In this document: positions 36,088 to 46,961 of the stretch, one piece after another
How the letters are laid out: each line of letters starts with the position of its first letter
Numbering within the stretch: the first letter of the stretch is position 1
Source: an uncultured bacterium
GTDB taxonomy: Bacteria; Planctomycetota; UBA1135; UBA2386
Length of the DNA stretch: 64,000 nt
Direction: 5' to 3'
NCBI GenBank assembly: GCA_937906475.1
Contig: CALCZA010000085.1
Span: 1-64,000 of the forward strand
The notes under the pieces: generated by a model
Database searches by the model: none
What the model was told of the DNA's origin: nothing
What the model saw: the letters and a program-made list of their open reading frames with translations, nothing else
Program-made: the position numbers and the translations under genes

Positions 36088-37491
36088 ATGTTCACTGCCG
36101 CGAATACGCCTAATGCCACCCATCCGCCCCCTCGGATGGTCGTCAAGACCAAGCGCCTGCTAGTGCGAAACGGGAGTTTCTTGCTGGGAATCTATGTGCT
36201 TGTGCTGCTGGTTGGCGGTGATTCTTCGCTCGGCGTGTTGTTGGCTTCGACTGCTTTGATCGCCATGGGTGTTGCGCGGTGGGGGCTTGGTGGCGAAACG
36301 GCGTATTCGTTGGAGGTGGTTGCGACCGCCGCTCGGACCGAAGGCCAACGTGATGCGATTGCTCAGGTGATGTCGCTCGAACTCGCCTACGAACGCTCGC
36401 GATCGGTGCTCGAAGCGTTGGGCGAAGGCGTGTTGGTCGTAGACGAGGCTGGTGAGATAGTGCTGGCCAACCCGGCGGCAACCATTGCGATGTCGGCGCC
36501 GACTTGCGAACCCGTCGGCCGCTTGCTGTGGGAAGCACTATTGCCGGATCTCGCGGGGCGCGCGCGCGACGCGTTCCAGGCGATTCGCGAGCGCTCGGGC
36601 AATGACGACGAACTGCCAGTGATTCGCTATTCAGGCATCTCTTGCTACGACCGGGTGTTTGATATGACGGCGGTCGAAGCGACATCGCGGCGCACTGGCA
36701 AGAACTTCGGCACGGTGTTCTTGTTCGTCGACAGCACGCGCACTCACGAACTGCAACGCATCAAGGATCGCTTCCTGTCGAATGTGTCTCACGAGCTACG
36801 TACACCGCTAACCAACATCTGCGCTTACTCCGAAATTCTGTGCAACATGATGCCCAGTGATTCGGCTGAGTGGCCCGACTTCGCTCGGATCATTAATGAG
36901 GAAGGCGTCGAACTCAGCGACCTCGTCGACGGCATGTTCGACTTCTTGCAGCTTGAGAGCGGCGAAGTGGTGTTTGCCAACGAGTCGCTTGACGGTGCTG
37001 ATACCGTCAAGAAGGTCATCGAGGCGCGCAAGCCGAAGGCGGATAAGCGTGGCATCAAGGTCGAGTTTGACGCCAAAGACTCGGCGCCGATGGTGGTGGC
37101 CGATCGCATGCGTCTTCAGCAAGTCACTCGTCACCTGCTCGACAACGCGATCAAGTTCTCGCCAGATGGCGGCACGGTCAGCGTCACGGTTCGCGGGCGC
37201 GAGGAAGGCTGGGAGTTGCGTATCGAAGATACGGGACCTGGCATCCCGCTAGATGATCGCGATGCCGTGTTCGAGAAGTTCAATCAGTTGCCTGACCAGT
37301 TGACGGACAAACCGTCGGGAACTGGCATTGGCCTCGCAACCAGCCGCGCGATTGTCGCGCGCTTCGGCGGCCTGATTTGGTGCGAAGACTCGTCGATGGG
37401 CGGCGCTAGCTTTGTGGTGTTGTTGCCTGCCGAAGGCCAGCCAAAGTTGGCTGGCTTTGGCGCTGGCACGGGCGCTGGCGGCGGCTTCTAG
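36088..37491 (+). CDS. PAS-domain sensor histidine kinase
   Basis: Two N-terminal TMs, PAS-like VLEALGEGVLVVDEAGEIVLANPAA, H-box FLSNVSHELRTPLTNICAYSEIL, LRIEDTGPGIPLDDRDAVFEKF and GTGIGLATSRAIVARFGG; start uncertain (35995-36136). Confidence 0.9.
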   Translation: MFTAANTPNATHPPPRMVVKTKRLLVRNGSFLLGIYVLVLLVGGDSSLGVLLASTALIAMGVARWGLGGETAYSLEVVATAARTEGQRDAIAQVMSLELAYERSRSVLEALGEGVLVVDEAGEIVLANPAATIAMSAPTCEPVGRLLWEALLPDLAGRARDAFQAIRERSGNDDELPVIRYSGISCYDRVFDMTAVEATSRRTGKNFGTVFLFVDSTRTHELQRIKDRFLSNVSHELRTPLTNICAYSEILCNMMPSDSAEWPDFARIINEEGVELSDLVDGMFDFLQLESGEVVFANESLDGADTVKKVIEARKPKADKRGIKVEFDAKDSAPMVVADRMRLQQVTRHLLDNAIKFSPDGGTVSVTVRGREEGWELRIEDTGPGIPLDDRDAVFEKFNQLPDQLTDKPSGTGIGLATSRAIVARFGGLIWCEDSSMGGASFVVLLPAEGQPKLAGFGAGTGAGGGF

Positions 37492-37501
37492 CCACGCAAG
37501 G

Positions 37502-39331
37502 TCAGAGCGGCGCGTCGATGGCAGCGGCTCCGAGCTGAATCCAGTAGAGGCCGGTGTAGACGAAGCGGATCGTCGAGAAGTGCAGTCCGGAGGCTGTGAA
37601 CGCACCGGTGATTTTGAAGATGGGGCGGAAGGCCACCGTGTGCCCTGTCCCCGCCGGTTGCAAGATGCTGAAGTTGATCACGGCCCCCGGCACCGGGTTG
37701 AGCGGATCCTGCACGGTCGTATTTTCGGACAGGGAGTGCAGCATGGTCAGACCCTTGCTGCAATCAAACTCGAGCCGGCCGCCGACGGATGCGATCGACT
37801 GCACCTTGCTGGCGATGCCCCCAACGGCAAGAATGCCGGGGCCACCGCGACTCAGTTGCACGTCCCCGATGCCCGTCGCGCTGTCCGCGAACTCGAAGAT
37901 TTGATTCGTCAACACGGTATCCCCGAGCGTGCGGCGGGTTGATTTCGTCGTGGTCGCGAAGCTGAACTTGGTGCCCGCCGAGAGATTGAAGCGGTTGTTG
38001 TCGAGGTCGATGTTCTCCAGGCCGGGTCCACCGAGCACTGCCGTGAACGGACTGAGGAGTCCCGACGAGAACTGGTTGTGTTCGACGATCACGTTGAACG
38101 CGCCTTGCGGGCCATCGAGCTTGATGAACTGCTCTTGGCTGAAGCCACCGGTGTTCTGGACGCGGCTATGGTCGTTCCGGGCGATGGTCAAGTTGGCAAC
38201 ACGGTCGGCGTAGATGTCGAATGGCGCGTTGGCCTCGAAGCCGCTGTCAGCGATCATATTCTCGTAGATCCGGTAGCCAGTGATGCCGGTCATGTAGATG
38301 CCGCCGTGCGATGCAGGACCAGTTCCGTTGTACGCGATGATCGAATTGGTGATCTGCGAGAGTTCGGCTGTGGTGAAGATCCCACCCTTCTCGTTGAGTT
38401 CGATGTCGAGGTGGTCGATCTTGACGTTGAAGGCCACGGTCGCGTTACCCGGCGCTGCCAAGTTGATGCCATACCGACCGTTCTTGACGATCAGCGAATG
38501 ATCGATGGTCCACGTCTTGGGTAGCCCAAAGTCGTTCAAGTCCGCTTTCATCAAGATGCCGTCGAGGGCGTGGTTGCTCACCAGGCAGTTGGTGATGCGC
38601 CCGGTCCAAATGTCCTCGATCACGATCCCGGACGATCCCGTGCGGTTCGGACTGGTCAACTCGAGTCCTTCGACGCGCAGGAACCACCCAAAGTCGCGAA
38701 GCGCCACTTGGGTGCCAAAGTAGAACGAGGGCTGACCGGGTGCCTGATTCTGGATCACCGTGCGCCCTGGCCCTTCGCCTCTAACAGTCAGGCCGTGAGC
38801 GTCGAAGTCGGCGTCCGTGAAGCGCCATTGCACGGTCGTGTCGAACACGTAATTCCCGGCTGGCATGAACAGCTCGGCACCACATTGCGCGGCTGCGTCC
38901 AGTGCCTTCTGGACGGTTTGCGAAGAGTTGTCACCCCACCACTGAGGCACGATTTGGTTGACGCTACCGGCGCCGAATCGCACTGCTCCGTCACCGGCAA
39001 ACACGCGGGTCTGTGCTGCGACAAACGCACCGGCCACCGTCAGGTCGTGGCCAGCGAGGTTGATGCTGCCGCCACCCAGGTGCACCAGGGTGATGTTCTT
39101 CGGGATCTTGAGGTCCGCACTGAGCGTGTCGTTGGCGTCGGCGAACAACACGGCCGGAGTCCGCGAACCGAGAGTTTGGATCGCGCGATGTAGCCGTCCC
39201 GCACCGGCGTCGTCGAAGTTGCTGAGATGGTGATGGCTCGAGGTGTCCGATAGGGGGCGACCTCCAGGCAACGAGAAGGACGCAGCCAGCAGCAATACAG
39301 CGCCGATCGCAACACGCGTTTTCTTTGTCAT
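37502..39331 (-). CDS. secreted right-handed parallel beta-helix (pectate-lyase-fold) protein
   Basis: Signal peptide; repeated NxI-type coils (IVIEDIWTGRITNCLVSNHALDGILMKA, ITNSIIAYNGTG..GGIYMTGITGYRIYENMIADSGFEA). Confidence 0.8.
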   Translation of the reverse strand: MTKKTRVAIGAVLLLAASFSLPGGRPLSDTSSHHHLSNFDDAGAGRLHRAIQTLGSRTPAVLFADANDTLSADLKIPKNITLVHLGGGSINLAGHDLTVAGAFVAAQTRVFAGDGAVRFGAGSVNQIVPQWWGDNSSQTVQKALDAAAQCGAELFMPAGNYVFDTTVQWRFTDADFDAHGLTVRGEGPGRTVIQNQAPGQPSFYFGTQVALRDFGWFLRVEGLELTSPNRTGSSGIVIEDIWTGRITNCLVSNHALDGILMKADLNDFGLPKTWTIDHSLIVKNGRYGINLAAPGNATVAFNVKIDHLDIELNEKGGIFTTAELSQITNSIIAYNGTGPASHGGIYMTGITGYRIYENMIADSGFEANAPFDIYADRVANLTIARNDHSRVQNTGGFSQEQFIKLDGPQGAFNVIVEHNQFSSGLLSPFTAVLGGPGLENIDLDNNRFNLSAGTKFSFATTTKSTRRTLGDTVLTNQIFEFADSATGIGDVQLSRGGPGILAVGGIASKVQSIASVGGRLEFDCSKGLTMLHSLSENTTVQDPLNPVPGAVINFSILQPAGTGHTVAFRPIFKITGAFTASGLHFSTIRFVYTGLYWIQLGAAAIDAPL

Positions 39332-39704
39332 GATTGGGCTCTTCTTGTGGCTTGGACTGGTTGTTCGAATCCGTGGGTTCGTCGCATCACATCAACAATC
39401 CGGTTCGTCAGCACGCGGAAGCCGCGAGCCATTGGCCCGATGCTAGTGCATTCCGGGGTGGTTGTTGGCTTTCTGCGCGCTGTCGCGGCCCTCCATTGCA
39501 CGGTGACAGGCGTCGGGTGGGTCGATGCGGTACTTCGTCAGCGACCTGGGCTGCGCTGGCAAGGGGGCTTCGGCCAGCCAATGCGCGAGGTCCTGCATGC
39601 GCCTTGCGACTAGGCGACCTGAGCATGATCTACAACAACTCGCTGCTGTGCCGAGCGACCACAGTCGTTCGCGGCGGTGTTCGGGCCTGTTACTTCGCTG
39701 CCCG

Positions 39705-40271
39705 TTACTTAGCCGTTAGTTGTTCGACCACCGGCGTCAGCGACAGCATGCCTGCCTTCTTGCCGAGTGCCAACGCTTCGTCGCGCGGCATCTTGTCGAG
39801 CCAGAACGCCTTCAACGCGAACATCGCGCCGACGCGGTTGCTGCTGCCGCAACTGACCAGAGTCGTGCCGGTGGTTTCTTTGGCCATGAACTTGGCGAAG
39901 GCCTCGACGTTCTCTCGGGTCAGGCCATTTTTTCCAGCGATCTCCAAACGCACGAACTCGACGCCGGCGTCCTTGGCGCGTTCTTCTTCCCAGCCAGTGC
40001 CCTTTTCTTTTGCTAGGCGAAGGTGCAAGACGCGCGACACGCCGGCTGCCTTGAGGGTGCCGAACTGGTCTTCGGATGGTTGGCCCGAGCACAGCACATT
40101 GTCGAGCGGGGCGGACTGCTTGTAGAGCGCTAGTTTCGTGGCTGCGCTGGCCGGGTTGGTCGAAGCGTTGTCAGCGGCATCCTGCTTTGCCGGGCCGCTG
40201 CAACTCGCAAGGGCGCAACCGAAGAAGCCTGCTAGCAGGCATAAGGACAGGGGCATACGAGTCATGCGCAT
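39705..40271 (-). CDS. lipoprotein with beta-lactamase-hydrolase-like/dual-specificity phosphatase-like fold
   Basis: Lipobox CALASCSG; LCSGQPSEDQFGTLKAAGVSRVLHLR; LVSCGSSNRVGAMFALKAFW (CX4R-type loop). Confidence 0.72.
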   Translation of the reverse strand: MRMTRMPLSLCLLAGFFGCALASCSGPAKQDAADNASTNPASAATKLALYKQSAPLDNVLCSGQPSEDQFGTLKAAGVSRVLHLRLAKEKGTGWEEERAKDAGVEFVRLEIAGKNGLTRENVEAFAKFMAKETTGTTLVSCGSSNRVGAMFALKAFWLDKMPRDEALALGKKAGMLSLTPVVEQLTAK

Positions 40272-40342
40272 ATCGTTACCAGATGCAGGGCCTAGAAAGA
40301 ATCGCGGTTGTTGCCCGGCGGCAGGTCGGTCATCGTTGGGAC

Positions 40343-42490
40343 ATGAGCCGAGTCGTATCGAGGTTGTTGTTGACGGTCTTGTTGGGAACAGCGCCGCTGT
40401 GTGCCCAGCAGAGTGACTGGCTGTTGGATCCGTCGCCGTATCGCGCGGAACTGCACGAGCAAGGCAAACAGATCGTGCTCGAGAATGGCCTGCTGCGGCT
40501 GCGCATCCAGCAGGACCCGCTGGCACTTGTTGGTATTGAGCAAATCACCTCCGGGCAACAACTGCTGCGGGCCGCGGCGCCGCTCGGTGAGTTCACACTC
40601 AACGGCAAGGTCGTGCGCATTGGTGGCTTGAGCAAGCAGCCGAACCACGCGTTCTTGTTGCCGGAATGGCTCGCCGACATGCCGGCGGATCCGCTGGCGA
40701 TCAAAGCTCCGGCGGTGTTGGCCGATACCGGCGATATTGAAGAGCGCTTTGGCTGGCAGCGCGCACGGCATTACAGCCAGCTCGCTAGCTGGCCGCCGGC
40801 TGGTAAGCACCTTCGTTGGCAGATCGACGCGGGTGACTACGAGGTCTCGGTACACATCGAACTCTATGACGGCTTGCCGCTGTTCGGTCATTGGATTGAG
40901 TTGCGCAACAAGGGCGAGAAGCCGATCGAAGTCGATTCATTTACTTCGTTGCGCTTGCCGATTGTCGAAGCCGAGTCGCGGGTTGAACCACAACGCAGCG
41001 GCGTGCACCTGCCGAATCTCTACGTTGAGACCGACTACAGCTTCCGCGCGATGAGCGGTGCCGATGGCAGTTCGCATTGCGTGCGATGGTTGACCGATCC
41101 GGAGTTCGGCACGCAGGTGAACTATCGCAAAGAGACGCTGTGTCTGCTCGAGGTCAAGCCAGACGTGGGTCCGGCGCAAACGGTTGCCAAGGACAGGACG
41201 TTCTCGACGTTCCGCACGTTCGTGTTGGCCCCCGATAGCGAAGACCGCGAGCGGCAATCGCTGGCGCAGCGACGCATGTATCGCACGTTGGCGCCGTGGA
41301 GTACCGAGAACCCACTGATGATGCACGTGCGCAGCGCGCAGCCGGACAAGGTGCGTGCCGCCATCGATCAGTGCCAAGCGGTTGGGTTTGAGATGGTCAT
41401 CCTGACGTTTGGTAGCGGCTTCAACATCGAAGACGACAGCAAGAAGAACCTCGATCAGTGGCGCGACATTGCCAATTACGCGCACGATCGCGGCATCCAG
41501 ATCGGCGGCTACTCGCTGCTCAGTAGTCGCAAGATCAAGCCGGAGACCGATAACTGCATCAACAAGGATACCGGCAAGCCTGGCGGCCAGGTCTTCGGTC
41601 ACGCACCGGCGTTGGCGAGCGCGTGGGGGCAGGCCTACTTCAAGAAGCTCTACCACTTCTACGAATACACCGGCTTCGACCTGCTCGAACACGACGGCAG
41701 TTACCCGGGCGATCACGATGCGATGGCGCGACCGCCGTTACAGAAGGGCTATGACGATTCGCGCTGGGTGCAATACGGCATCATCAGCGACTTCTATCAG
41801 TGGTGCCGCGCGCGCGGCATCTACCTGAACGTGCCCGACTGGTACTTTCTGCAAGGCAGCAACAAGACCGGCATGGGCTACCGCGAAACCAACTGGTCGC
41901 TACCGCGCGGCCAGCAAGTGATCCATGCGCGACAAAACCTGTTCGATGGCACGCGCGAGAAGAACGCCGCGATGGGTTGGATGTTTGTGCCGCTGACGCA
42001 GTACCACGGTGGTGGTGCCGCTGCGACGATCGAACCGCTTAACGAACACGCGGATCACTACCGTCGCATGTTGACGAGCAATCTCGGCTTTGGCGCGCAA
42101 GCTTGTTGGCGCGGGCCGCGTTTGTTTGACGGCGAAGCAACTCGCACGCTCGTGCAGCAGCAGGTCGCGTGGTTTAAGCAGTACCGGACCATTCTCGAAA
42201 GCGACGTGATTCACTCGAGTTCGCGCCGTGCCGACGGCCAGTCGCTCGACTGGGTGCTGCATTCGAGCTCAGTCAGCGATCCGCCCGGCATGTTGATCGT
42301 CTACAACCCGACCAGCGAACCACTGAAGAAGGTTATCCCGCTCAACCTCTACTACACGGGGCTGACAGGGCCGGTTGCGGCGACCAACAAGCAAGGCAAC
42401 GTCTACGAGTTGCGCTTGGACCGCCGCAGCCACAGCGCCCTTGAGGTCGAAGTGGCCGCTGGTGAGTCCGCCTGGTTCACCATGCGCTAG
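40343..42490 (+). CDS. alpha-galactosidase-like glycoside hydrolase (TIM barrel, GH36-type)
   Basis: VILTFGSGFNIEDDS, FDLLEHDGSYPGDHDAMARPPLQKGYDDSRWVQYGIISDFYQWCRARGIYLNVPDWYFLQGSNKTGMGYRE; signal peptide. Confidence 0.75.
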   Translation: MSRVVSRLLLTVLLGTAPLCAQQSDWLLDPSPYRAELHEQGKQIVLENGLLRLRIQQDPLALVGIEQITSGQQLLRAAAPLGEFTLNGKVVRIGGLSKQPNHAFLLPEWLADMPADPLAIKAPAVLADTGDIEERFGWQRARHYSQLASWPPAGKHLRWQIDAGDYEVSVHIELYDGLPLFGHWIELRNKGEKPIEVDSFTSLRLPIVEAESRVEPQRSGVHLPNLYVETDYSFRAMSGADGSSHCVRWLTDPEFGTQVNYRKETLCLLEVKPDVGPAQTVAKDRTFSTFRTFVLAPDSEDRERQSLAQRRMYRTLAPWSTENPLMMHVRSAQPDKVRAAIDQCQAVGFEMVILTFGSGFNIEDDSKKNLDQWRDIANYAHDRGIQIGGYSLLSSRKIKPETDNCINKDTGKPGGQVFGHAPALASAWGQAYFKKLYHFYEYTGFDLLEHDGSYPGDHDAMARPPLQKGYDDSRWVQYGIISDFYQWCRARGIYLNVPDWYFLQGSNKTGMGYRETNWSLPRGQQVIHARQNLFDGTREKNAAMGWMFVPLTQYHGGGAAATIEPLNEHADHYRRMLTSNLGFGAQACWRGPRLFDGEATRTLVQQQVAWFKQYRTILESDVIHSSSRRADGQSLDWVLHSSSVSDPPGMLIVYNPTSEPLKKVIPLNLYYTGLTGPVAATNKQGNVYELRLDRRSHSALEVEVAAGESAWFTMR

Positions 42491-42593
42491 CCCGAGCGCG
42501 AATCCCTGAGCAAACCGGCATTCGGCCGGGAATCGCCCCCCTAGACCGTAGTGGGGGGTGGTTTGCCAATGCGGGCGGTGTCATCCTGTCGTG

Positions 42594-43811
42594 ATGAGCA
42601 GTCTCGACTTTATCAGCCAGGAGAGCGCCTTCGGTGCGCACAACTATCACCCTCTCGAAGTAGTCATCGAACGCGCCAGCGGCGTGTGGGTTTGGGATGT
42701 CGAAGGCAAGAAGTATTTGGACTGCCTGGCGGCGTACTCGGCCGTTAATCAAGGTCACTGCCACCCGAAGATTATCGAGACGCTGAAGCAGCAAGCTGAG
42801 AAGTGCACGCTGACGTCGCGCGCGTTCTTCAACGACCAACTCGGCCCGTTCTACCAACAACTCAGTGAGTTGCTTGGCTATGAGAAGGTGCTGCCGATGA
42901 ACACTGGCGCTGAAGCGGTCGAGACCGCAATCAAGGCGGCGCGTCGTTGGGGCTATCGCAACAAGGGCATCGCCGCCGGCCAAGCCGAGATCCTCGTGTT
43001 TGGAGGCAACTTCCACGGCCGCACGACGACGGTGGTTGGGTTCTCTAGTGACGATGCCTACCAGGCGGACTTCGGGCCGTTCACGCCGGGCTTCAAGATT
43101 GTGCCTTATGGGGATCTCGCCGCCGTCGAAGCCGCGATGAACGGCAACGTCTGTGCGATGCTGATCGAACCGATCCAAGGCGAAGCCGGAATCATTATTC
43201 CGCCCGCTGGTTACTTACAGGCGCTGCGCGCTCTCGCGGACAAGAACAACTGTTTGCTGATCTGCGATGAGATCCAGGCGGGCCTCGGCCGCACCGGCAA
43301 GATGCTCTGCTGTCAGCACGAGAACGTTCGTCCAGATCTCGTGATTCTCGGCAAGGCGTTGTCAGGCGGCGTCTACCCGGTCTCCGCCGTGGTTGGCGAC
43401 GACAAGGTGCTGTCGGTGTTCGAACCGGGCAGTCACGGTTCGACCTACGGCGGCAACCCGCTCGGTGCCGCCTGCGCACGCACGGCACTGTCGGTGCTCG
43501 TTGACGAAGGCATGGTCGAGAACTCACGCGACCTCGGTGCCTACGCACTAGAGCGACTGTGCAAACTCGATTCGCCGCACGTCAAGGACGTGCGCGGCCT
43601 CGGCTTGTGGATCGGTATCGAACTGCACGCCGAGACCGGCGGTGCGCGCCCGTTCTGCGAGGCGCTGCGTGGCATGGGCGTGCTCTGCAAGGAGACCCAC
43701 GACTACGTGATCCGTTTCGCGCCGCCGTTGATGATCAGCAAGGCTGACCTCGACTGGGCGCTGGAGCAACTCGAGGCCGTGCTCACGGCCCCGCTGCCTG
43801 TTGCTAAGTAG
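42594..43811 (+). CDS. rocD: ornithine aminotransferase (PLP class III)
   Basis: NYHPLEVVIERASGVWVWDVEGKKYLDCLAAYSAVNQGHCHPKI, MNTGAEAVETAIKAARRWGY, LLICDEIQAGLGRTGKML, ILGKALSGGVYPVSAV. Confidence 0.94.
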   Translation: MSSLDFISQESAFGAHNYHPLEVVIERASGVWVWDVEGKKYLDCLAAYSAVNQGHCHPKIIETLKQQAEKCTLTSRAFFNDQLGPFYQQLSELLGYEKVLPMNTGAEAVETAIKAARRWGYRNKGIAAGQAEILVFGGNFHGRTTTVVGFSSDDAYQADFGPFTPGFKIVPYGDLAAVEAAMNGNVCAMLIEPIQGEAGIIIPPAGYLQALRALADKNNCLLICDEIQAGLGRTGKMLCCQHENVRPDLVILGKALSGGVYPVSAVVGDDKVLSVFEPGSHGSTYGGNPLGAACARTALSVLVDEGMVENSRDLGAYALERLCKLDSPHVKDVRGLGLWIGIELHAETGGARPFCEALRGMGVLCKETHDYVIRFAPPLMISKADLDWALEQLEAVLTAPLPVAK

Positions 43812-43878
43812 CCTGGCTACCACGGCGGTCGCGCCCACTTACGAACAGCCGCCTGCGGGCTGTGTTCGCTCTGGCTAC

Positions 43879-43920
43879 AAAAAAACACCTGCTCACGCAT
43901 GAGGCGTGGCAGGCGTTTTT
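43879..43920. terminator. bidirectional terminator between convergent rocD and SWIB gene
   Basis: AAAAAACACCTGCTCACGC-ATGAG-GCGTGGCAGGCGTTTTT, A-tract/T-tract on both sides. Confidence 0.8.
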
Positions 43921-43963
43921 GTCCTGCACAGTTCGCACCAGGGTGCGACTGCCGGAAGGGGTG

Positions 43964-44257
43964 CTACTTGGCCGGCAGGATGTGCTGGCTGACGAGCTTC
44001 GTCATCTCGAACATCGTGACGCACTCCTTGCCACCGAAGACGGCCTTGAGGGCGTCGTCGGCGAGGATGTTGGTCCGCTTGTTCGGGTCCTGCAGGTCCT
44101 TGCCCTTGATGTAGTCCCAGAGCTTCTTGGTGATTTCACTGCGTGGAATCGGGTCCGAGCCGACGATGACGGCAAGCAACTCGTCCGGCTGAACGGGCCT
44201 CATCAGGGCCGGGTTGGGCTTGCGCTTCTTCTTCTCGGGTTGTTCGTCGGTGCTCAT
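43964..44257 (-). CDS. SWIB/MDM2 domain protein
   Basis: PNPALMRPVQPDELLAVIVGSDPIPRSEITKKLWDYIKGKDLQDPNKRTNILADDALKAVFGGKECVTMFEMTKLVSQHIL. Confidence 0.93.
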   Translation of the reverse strand: MSTDEQPEKKKRKPNPALMRPVQPDELLAVIVGSDPIPRSEITKKLWDYIKGKDLQDPNKRTNILADDALKAVFGGKECVTMFEMTKLVSQHILPAK

Positions 44258-44509
44258 GGAGATTCGAGGTGGTTTGTGAGAGTTGGTTGGGGTGCCCGTG
44301 CTGACGGCCTCGGAGGCGCAGTCGGACCGGGTGTGGGCTACCGATGATGGCACGCCAGGGCTTCCGCACAAGCGGGAAGCCAATGTCCTGGTGCAATTAC
44401 GGTCCTGCCGTAGTCGTTCGGCGGGCCGCGATTGCCACCCGCGGCGTGGTTCGGTAGCGCCCATTGTATGGGCGGAAGGAAACTCAGGCCGACCTGTCAT
44501 GATGGCGGA

Positions 44510-46882
44510 ATGCGCGTGTTTATTGCTCTGTTCGTCTCGGTGCTTACCGGTCTGGCGACCGCCCAGGACCCCTCTCCAACGCTGTGGTATGGCAAACCCG
44601 CCAAGAACTGGAATCAGGCCCTGCCGGTCGGCAACGGCCGTCTAGGGGCAATGGTGTTCGGTGGCACGGCCACTGAGCGGGTGCAATGCAACGTCGATTC
44701 GCTGTGGGCTGGCTCCCCGGTGGACCGGGATCGCCAGGGTGCGAAGGTGCACCTGGGCAAGGCCCGTGAACTGCTGTTTGCCGGTAAATACCGCGCAGCA
44801 GGAGACCTGGTTCAGAAGCAGTTCATGTCCGAACGGTGGGTCCGCAGCCACCAAACCCTCGGCGAAATCGAATTGACGTTCGCCGGGCATGAGCAGGCGA
44901 CGAACTACCGCCGGGAGCTCGACCTGCGCGATGGCATCGTCAAGGTGACCTACCAAGTGGGTGACACGACGTTCACCCGGGAGGTGTTTGCGCAGGCGCA
45001 GGACGACGTGATTGTCGTACATGTGACCGCGGATAAGCCGGGTGCGGTGAGTGTGCGGGCGACGATGGGACGCAAGGGGCCGGTCGAGGTGGAGAGCGAC
45101 GGCCCGATGCTGTTCCTGGAGGGGCGCGCCAACCAAGGCAAGCAGCACGAAGGCACTTCGTTCGCATCCGTTCTGTGGGTCATGCACGACGGCGGCAAGT
45201 TGGCGCAAGAGGCGGTAGATGGACCGGCGCTTCAGGTGGAGAAGGCCAATGCGGTGACGTTCTTGTTGGCGGCTGCCACTGACTTCGAGGCGATGCGCCC
45301 GGGCAAAAAGAAGCCCCTCAAACCGAAGCCGAAGCCGAGGCTCGAGGCGTTGATGGACGCGTCGCTCGCGGCGGCCATTGGCATTGGTGATTTGCGCCGG
45401 CGTCAGGTCAGCGAACACCGTCGTTGGTTTGACCGCGTGGCTCTCGATCTTGGCGGGCACGACAAGCGCGCCTTGCCAACCGACGAACGACTCGCGCTTG
45501 TCAAAAAGGGCGGGGCCGATCCGGACTTGCTGGCGACCTACTTCCAGTTCGGTCGCTACTTGCTGATCGGCAGTAGTCGTCCCGGCACCCTGCCGGCCAA
45601 CCTGCAAGGTATCTGGAACCAGCACATCGATGCGCCGTGGAACGCCGACTACCACATCAACATCAACCTGCAGATGAACTACTGGCCCGCCGAGACGTGC
45701 AACCTGTCCGAGTTGCATGATCCGCTGATCAAGTTCACCGAATCATTGGTGCCGGCTGGCCGCAAGACGGCAAAGGAACTCTATGACTGCCGCGGTTTCG
45801 TCGCGCATCACACGACCGACGCATGGGCATTCACGTCGCCGATCGGCAGCACGCATTGGGGCATGTGGCCGATGGGTGGTGCGTGGTGCACGGCGCACGC
45901 GATGGAGCATTGGCGCTTTGGCCGCGACGTCACGTTCTTGGAGTCGCGCGCGTGGCCGTTGCTCAAAGAGTCGGCGCTGTTCTTCCTCGACTACTTGGTC
46001 GAGCATCCGCGCACCAAGAAACTCGTGTCCGGCCCGTCGATGTCGCCCGAGAACTCGTTTCAAACCAAGGATGGGGTTCGTGCGCACGTGACGATGGGGC
46101 CGTCGATGGATCAGCAGATCATCTTCGAACTGTTCACCAACGTGCTGGAGGCCGCGAGCGAACTGTCGATCGACGATGCGTTCACCAAGCAGGTCGCGCA
46201 TTCATTGTCGCGCTTACAAGGCCCGCAGATCGGCAGCGATGGTCGCCTACTTGAATGGAACGAAGAGTTCAAAGAGCCAGAGCCAGGCCACCGTCACATG
46301 TCGCACCTCTACGCGCTGCATCCCGGCTCTCAGATCAATAAGGCGACCACGCCGGCGCTCGCTGAAGCGTGCCGCAAGACGCTCACTGCTCGATTGGCGA
46401 AGGGCGGTGGTCACACCGGTTGGAGCCGTGCGTGGATCATCAACTTCTATGCGCGTCTAGGCGACGGCGAAGCGGTGCAGAAGAACCTGCAGTTGCTGCT
46501 GCAAAAGTCGACGCTGACGAACCTGTTCGACAACCACCCGCCGTTCCAGATCGATGGCAACTTTGGCGGCACGGCGGGCATCGCAGAGTGCCTGTTGCAG
46601 AGCCATGCCGGCGCGCTCGAGTTCTTACCGGCGTTGCCGCCTGAGTGGCAGGATGGATCGGTGCGCGGCTTGTGTGCCCGCGGCGGCTTCGTGGTCGACC
46701 TTGCCTGGCAGCAGGGCAAGTTGATGTCGGCGACGTTGCGGTCGCGAAACGGCCAGCCGTGCCGCACCGTCGGGACCTACGCCGTCACGATGGGCGGCGA
46801 GGCCGTGCCATGTGAAACCGTCGACGGCGTGACTTCCTTCGCAACCAACTCCGATGCCGTCTACCTCTGCACGCCTCGGTAG
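44510..46882 (+). CDS. glycoside hydrolase family 95-type alpha-L-fucosidase
   Basis: [112 protein letters not shown]. Confidence 0.95.
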   Translation: MRVFIALFVSVLTGLATAQDPSPTLWYGKPAKNWNQALPVGNGRLGAMVFGGTATERVQCNVDSLWAGSPVDRDRQGAKVHLGKARELLFAGKYRAAGDLVQKQFMSERWVRSHQTLGEIELTFAGHEQATNYRRELDLRDGIVKVTYQVGDTTFTREVFAQAQDDVIVVHVTADKPGAVSVRATMGRKGPVEVESDGPMLFLEGRANQGKQHEGTSFASVLWVMHDGGKLAQEAVDGPALQVEKANAVTFLLAAATDFEAMRPGKKKPLKPKPKPRLEALMDASLAAAIGIGDLRRRQVSEHRRWFDRVALDLGGHDKRALPTDERLALVKKGGADPDLLATYFQFGRYLLIGSSRPGTLPANLQGIWNQHIDAPWNADYHININLQMNYWPAETCNLSELHDPLIKFTESLVPAGRKTAKELYDCRGFVAHHTTDAWAFTSPIGSTHWGMWPMGGAWCTAHAMEHWRFGRDVTFLESRAWPLLKESALFFLDYLVEHPRTKKLVSGPSMSPENSFQTKDGVRAHVTMGPSMDQQIIFELFTNVLEAASELSIDDAFTKQVAHSLSRLQGPQIGSDGRLLEWNEEFKEPEPGHRHMSHLYALHPGSQINKATTPALAEACRKTLTARLAKGGGHTGWSRAWIINFYARLGDGEAVQKNLQLLLQKSTLTNLFDNHPPFQIDGNFGGTAGIAECLLQSHAGALEFLPALPPEWQDGSVRGLCARGGFVVDLAWQQGKLMSATLRSRNGQPCRTVGTYAVTMGGEAVPCETVDGVTSFATNSDAVYLCTPR

Positions 46883-46961
46883 CTAGTTACGACTGCCCAA
46901 AACCGTTGTCTATCTTGAGAGCGACGTCGTTGCTCGCGTTGTACCCGAGCTGGCTGGTGTG

